Positions 12,900 through 14,274 of a DNA stretch of 14,274 nt are shown here, piece after piece; within the stretch, counting starts at the first letter, position 1; each line of letters begins with the position of its first letter. The stretch covers positions 1 to 14,274 of the forward strand of contig DAOUPU010000046.1 in assembly GCA_030625995.1 (NCBI GenBank). Direction: 5' to 3'. The translations under genes were made by a program, and so were the position numbers. Origin of the DNA: Flavobacteriaceae bacterium (GTDB taxonomy: Bacteria > Bacteroidota > Bacteroidia > Flavobacteriales > Flavobacteriaceae). The notes under the pieces were generated by a model, which searched no databases, had not been told where the DNA came from, and saw only the letters and a program-made list of their open reading frames with translations.

Positions 12900-13670
12900 T
12901 CAATTATAATTGAAATGCTTTTTTAACCAAGCTTCGAGGATCTCGTTAAATTTATCGGGATGTTCCATCATAGGGGCATGGCCACATTTATCTATCCAGT
13001 TTAATTCAGAGTTTGGTAAGAGTTCATGAAACTCTTCAGCTACATCAGGAGGTGTAACATTGTCATCTTTTCCCCAAATCAAACATGCAGGTAATTTCAT
13101 TTTAGGTAGTTCTTTGCGCATATTATGCCTAATAGCACTTTTTGCTAAGGCTAAGGTCCTTATAGCCTTGTTTCTATTATTTACAGTTTCAAAAAGATCA
13201 TCCACCAATTCCTTAGTGGCTATTTTAGGATCGTAGAATACATCTTCTGCCTTGGTTTTAATATAATCATAATCTCCACGTTTTGGATATGTTCCACCCA
13301 TAGCATTTTCATACAATCCGGAACTTCCCGTAAGTACCATTCCTAAAACATTATCAGCATTCAGATATGCGTGATATAAAGCGATATGACCTCCGAGTGA
13401 ATTTCCTAAAAGGACGTATTTTTCAATTCCCTTGTGTTTAGCGAATTTTTTTAAAAATAAAGACAGATTTTTAACATTTGTCTTAAGTAAAGGAAGCGAA
13501 AGTATTGGCAATTCCGGCATCAAAACCCGATAGCCTAAATTTGAAAAATGATCAAAGGTTTTATCAAAATTACTCAGGTTTCCCATTAAGCCATGTAAAA
13601 TAATTAATGGAGTTCCTTCTCCGGATTCTAGGTAAGTATATTGATCCTCTTTTTTAAGGGTGTATTTCAT
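12900..13670 (-). CDS. Alpha/beta-fold hydrolase, substrate unknown
   Basis: A 256-residue single-domain alpha/beta hydrolase without a signal peptide, so probably cytoplasmic. The oxyanion-hole motif is HGLMGNLSNF (26-35). The nucleophile elbow is GNSLGG (89-94) with S91. The acid is in WGKDDNVTPP (199-208; D203, or D202). The base is H231 in CGHAPMMEHPDKF. The catalytic triad is therefore complete. A cap region lies at about 120-185. It resembles the MhpC/proline iminopeptidase/haloperoxidase-like branch, which does not fix the substrate; esterase or C-C hydrolase are both possible. It is the first gene of a leftward unit with engB and is divergent from mraZ, a neighbourhood I associate with Flavobacteriia. 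Its 5' region has a small inverted repeat, GTTTG TTAG CAAAC (13682-13695). Confidence 0.9.
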   Translation of the reverse strand: MKYTLKKEDQYTYLESGEGTPLIILHGLMGNLSNFDKTFDHFSNLGYRVLMPELPILSLPLLKTNVKNLSLFLKKFAKHKGIEKYVLLGNSLGGHIALYHAYLNADNVLGMVLTGSSGLYENAMGGTYPKRGDYDYIKTKAEDVFYDPKIATKELVDDLFETVNNRNKAIRTLALAKSAIRHNMRKELPKMKLPACLIWGKDDNVTPPDVAEEFHELLPNSELNWIDKCGHAPMMEHPDKFNEILEAWLKKHFNYN

Positions 13671-13832
13671 TAAAAATGACTGTTTGTTAGCAAACTGTTG
13701 GTTTAATTATTTTGGTTCAAAATACTAATTTTCTCAGCATAACTTCGAATATTTTTTAAGAAATAATCTCCAGTAAATATAAAAACCTGTGAATCAATAC
13801 AATAATATTCAAAAAAGAAAGTTATTAACAAA

Positions 13833-13859
13833 GTGGTAAAAAATGGCAAAAAGTGGTAA
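13833..13859. promoter_or_regulatory. MraZ-box: three TGG repeats, 10-bp period
   Basis: TGG occurs at 13834-13836, 13844-13846 and 13854-13856, each followed by an A-rich spacer (TGGTAAAA, TGGCAAAA, TGGTAA), so exactly one helical turn apart. Direct TGG(G) repeats with this period upstream of mraZ are the known MraZ-binding pattern in other bacteria. They lie just upstream of the -7 box, where the -33 region should be, so bound MraZ would probably repress its own promoter. Confidence 0.7.
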
Positions 13860-13866
13860 TTTTCTT

Positions 13867-13874
13867 TATATTTG
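13867..13874 (+). promoter_or_regulatory. mraZ promoter -7 box
   Basis: TATATTTG is an exact TAnnTTTG match ending 29 nt before the mraZ GTG, identical to the leuA box. It lies immediately downstream of the MraZ repeats, which occupy the -33 region. Confidence 0.55.
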
Positions 13875-13903
13875 TCATAGAAATAATTAATTATAACAAG
13901 TAA

Positions 13904-14274
13904 GTGGTAAATCTAATAGGTACATATGAGTGCAAGGCCGATACAAAAGGTCGTCTTATGTTGCCTTCTGCAATTAAAAAACAGTTGTCAAGTGTTTTGC
14001 AGAACGGATTTGTTTTGAAAAGATCAGTCTTTCAGCCATGCCTGGAGTTATATCCCTTAGAAGAGTGGAATGTACTGATGGAGAAAGTTAATAAGCTAAA
14101 CAGGTTTGTGAAAAAGAACAATGATTTTATTAGAAGGTTTACTGCCGGTGTAAAGATAATCGAATTAGATGTTTCCGGTAGAATGTTAATTCCAAAGGAT
14201 TTGCATTCGTTTGCGGGGATTTCAAAAGAACTGGTTTTGTCTTCTTCGGTAAATATTATTGAGATTTGGGATAA
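13904..14274 (+). CDS. mraZ: Transcriptional regulator MraZ, C-terminus cut by the window edge
   Basis: A DNA-binding regulator of the division and cell-wall (dcw) gene cluster; MraZ proteins form rings and bind TGG-type repeats upstream of their own gene. I read the frame from a GTG at 13904, immediately preceded by an in-frame TAA, giving MVNLIGTYECKADTKGRLML and 123 complete residues before the window ends. The family is about 150, so roughly 30 are missing. Both SpoVT-AbrB half-motifs are present: DTKGRLMLP (13-21) and DVSGRMLIP (89-97). FVLKRSVFQPCLELYP and FIRRFTAGVK are strongly typical of the Bacteroidota protein. The ATG at 13926 is out of frame, so GTG is the only reasonable start. 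The genes that normally follow (rsmH/mraW, then the fts and mur genes) would be to the right. Confidence 0.95.
   Translation, partial: MVNLIGTYECKADTKGRLMLPSAIKKQLSSVLQNGFVLKRSVFQPCLELYPLEEWNVLMEKVNKLNRFVKKNNDFIRRFTAGVKIIELDVSGRMLIPKDLHSFAGISKELVLSSSVNIIEIWD

Noticed and set aside
13682..13695. GTTTG-TTAG-CAAAC inverted repeat upstream of the alpha/beta hydrolase as an operator
   Set aside because: Only five paired bases, and it lies in the predicted leader; too weak to call as a separate feature.
1..14274. Search for a defence system, CRISPR array, prophage, insertion sequence or tRNA-linked island
   Set aside because: No repeat-spacer pattern, transposase, integrase, phage or nuclease-type gene is present; all genes fit core metabolism, ribosome assembly, envelope redox or cell division.

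Overview
This window comes from the chromosome of an AT-rich member of the Bacteroidota, most likely class Flavobacteriia. Start codons lack Shine-Dalgarno sequences, several genes have a TAnnTTTG -7 box (the Bacteroidota promoter element) just upstream, and the proteins and gene order (a 391-residue LeuA, an enterobacterial/plant-length IlvC, and alpha/beta hydrolase plus EngB divergent from MraZ) fit that group. It reads as core chromosome. I see no insertion sequence, phage, CRISPR array, tRNA, rRNA or defence locus.

Region 1 (1-2282, minus strand) holds leucine biosynthesis. leuA is followed by leuB, which starts at GTG and runs off the left edge. The 156-nt gap between them contains a 29-bp palindromic element and a likely separate leuB promoter. 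Region 2 (2433-3977, plus) is a conserved-looking helical protein of unknown function, divergent from leuA. Region 3 (3978-9958, plus) is the isoleucine/valine operon ilvD-ilvB-ilvN-ilvC. It is preceded by a 346-nt leader with an intrinsic terminator and an upstream small ORF rich in Ile codons, which together look like an attenuator. It ends at a strong hairpin terminator. A second 29-bp palindrome separates ilvB from ilvN. IlvBN, IlvC and IlvD together convert pyruvate, or pyruvate plus 2-oxobutanoate, into the 2-oxo acids of valine and isoleucine. LeuA and LeuB divert 2-oxoisovalerate towards leucine. leuCD, ilvA and ilvE are not in the window.

Region 4 (10089-10787, minus) is an RluA-family pseudouridine synthase. 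A 333-nt divergent gap follows, unusually full of repeats and hairpins. Region 5 (11121-12216, plus) is a two-gene unit of a DUF2202 ferritin-like lipoprotein and a monohaem cytochrome c lipoprotein, probably a periplasm-facing redox pair. Region 6 (12252-13670, minus) is an alpha/beta hydrolase followed by the ribosome-assembly GTPase EngB. Region 7 (13904 to the right edge, plus) is the start of mraZ, first gene of the division/cell-wall cluster, with a three-copy 10-bp-periodic MraZ box upstream.

The observations most worth checking are the putative ilv attenuator, the DUF2202-cytochrome pair, the two matched 29-bp palindromes in the amino-acid locus, and the repeat-dense gap at 10788-11120. 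None of these is proven from sequence alone.
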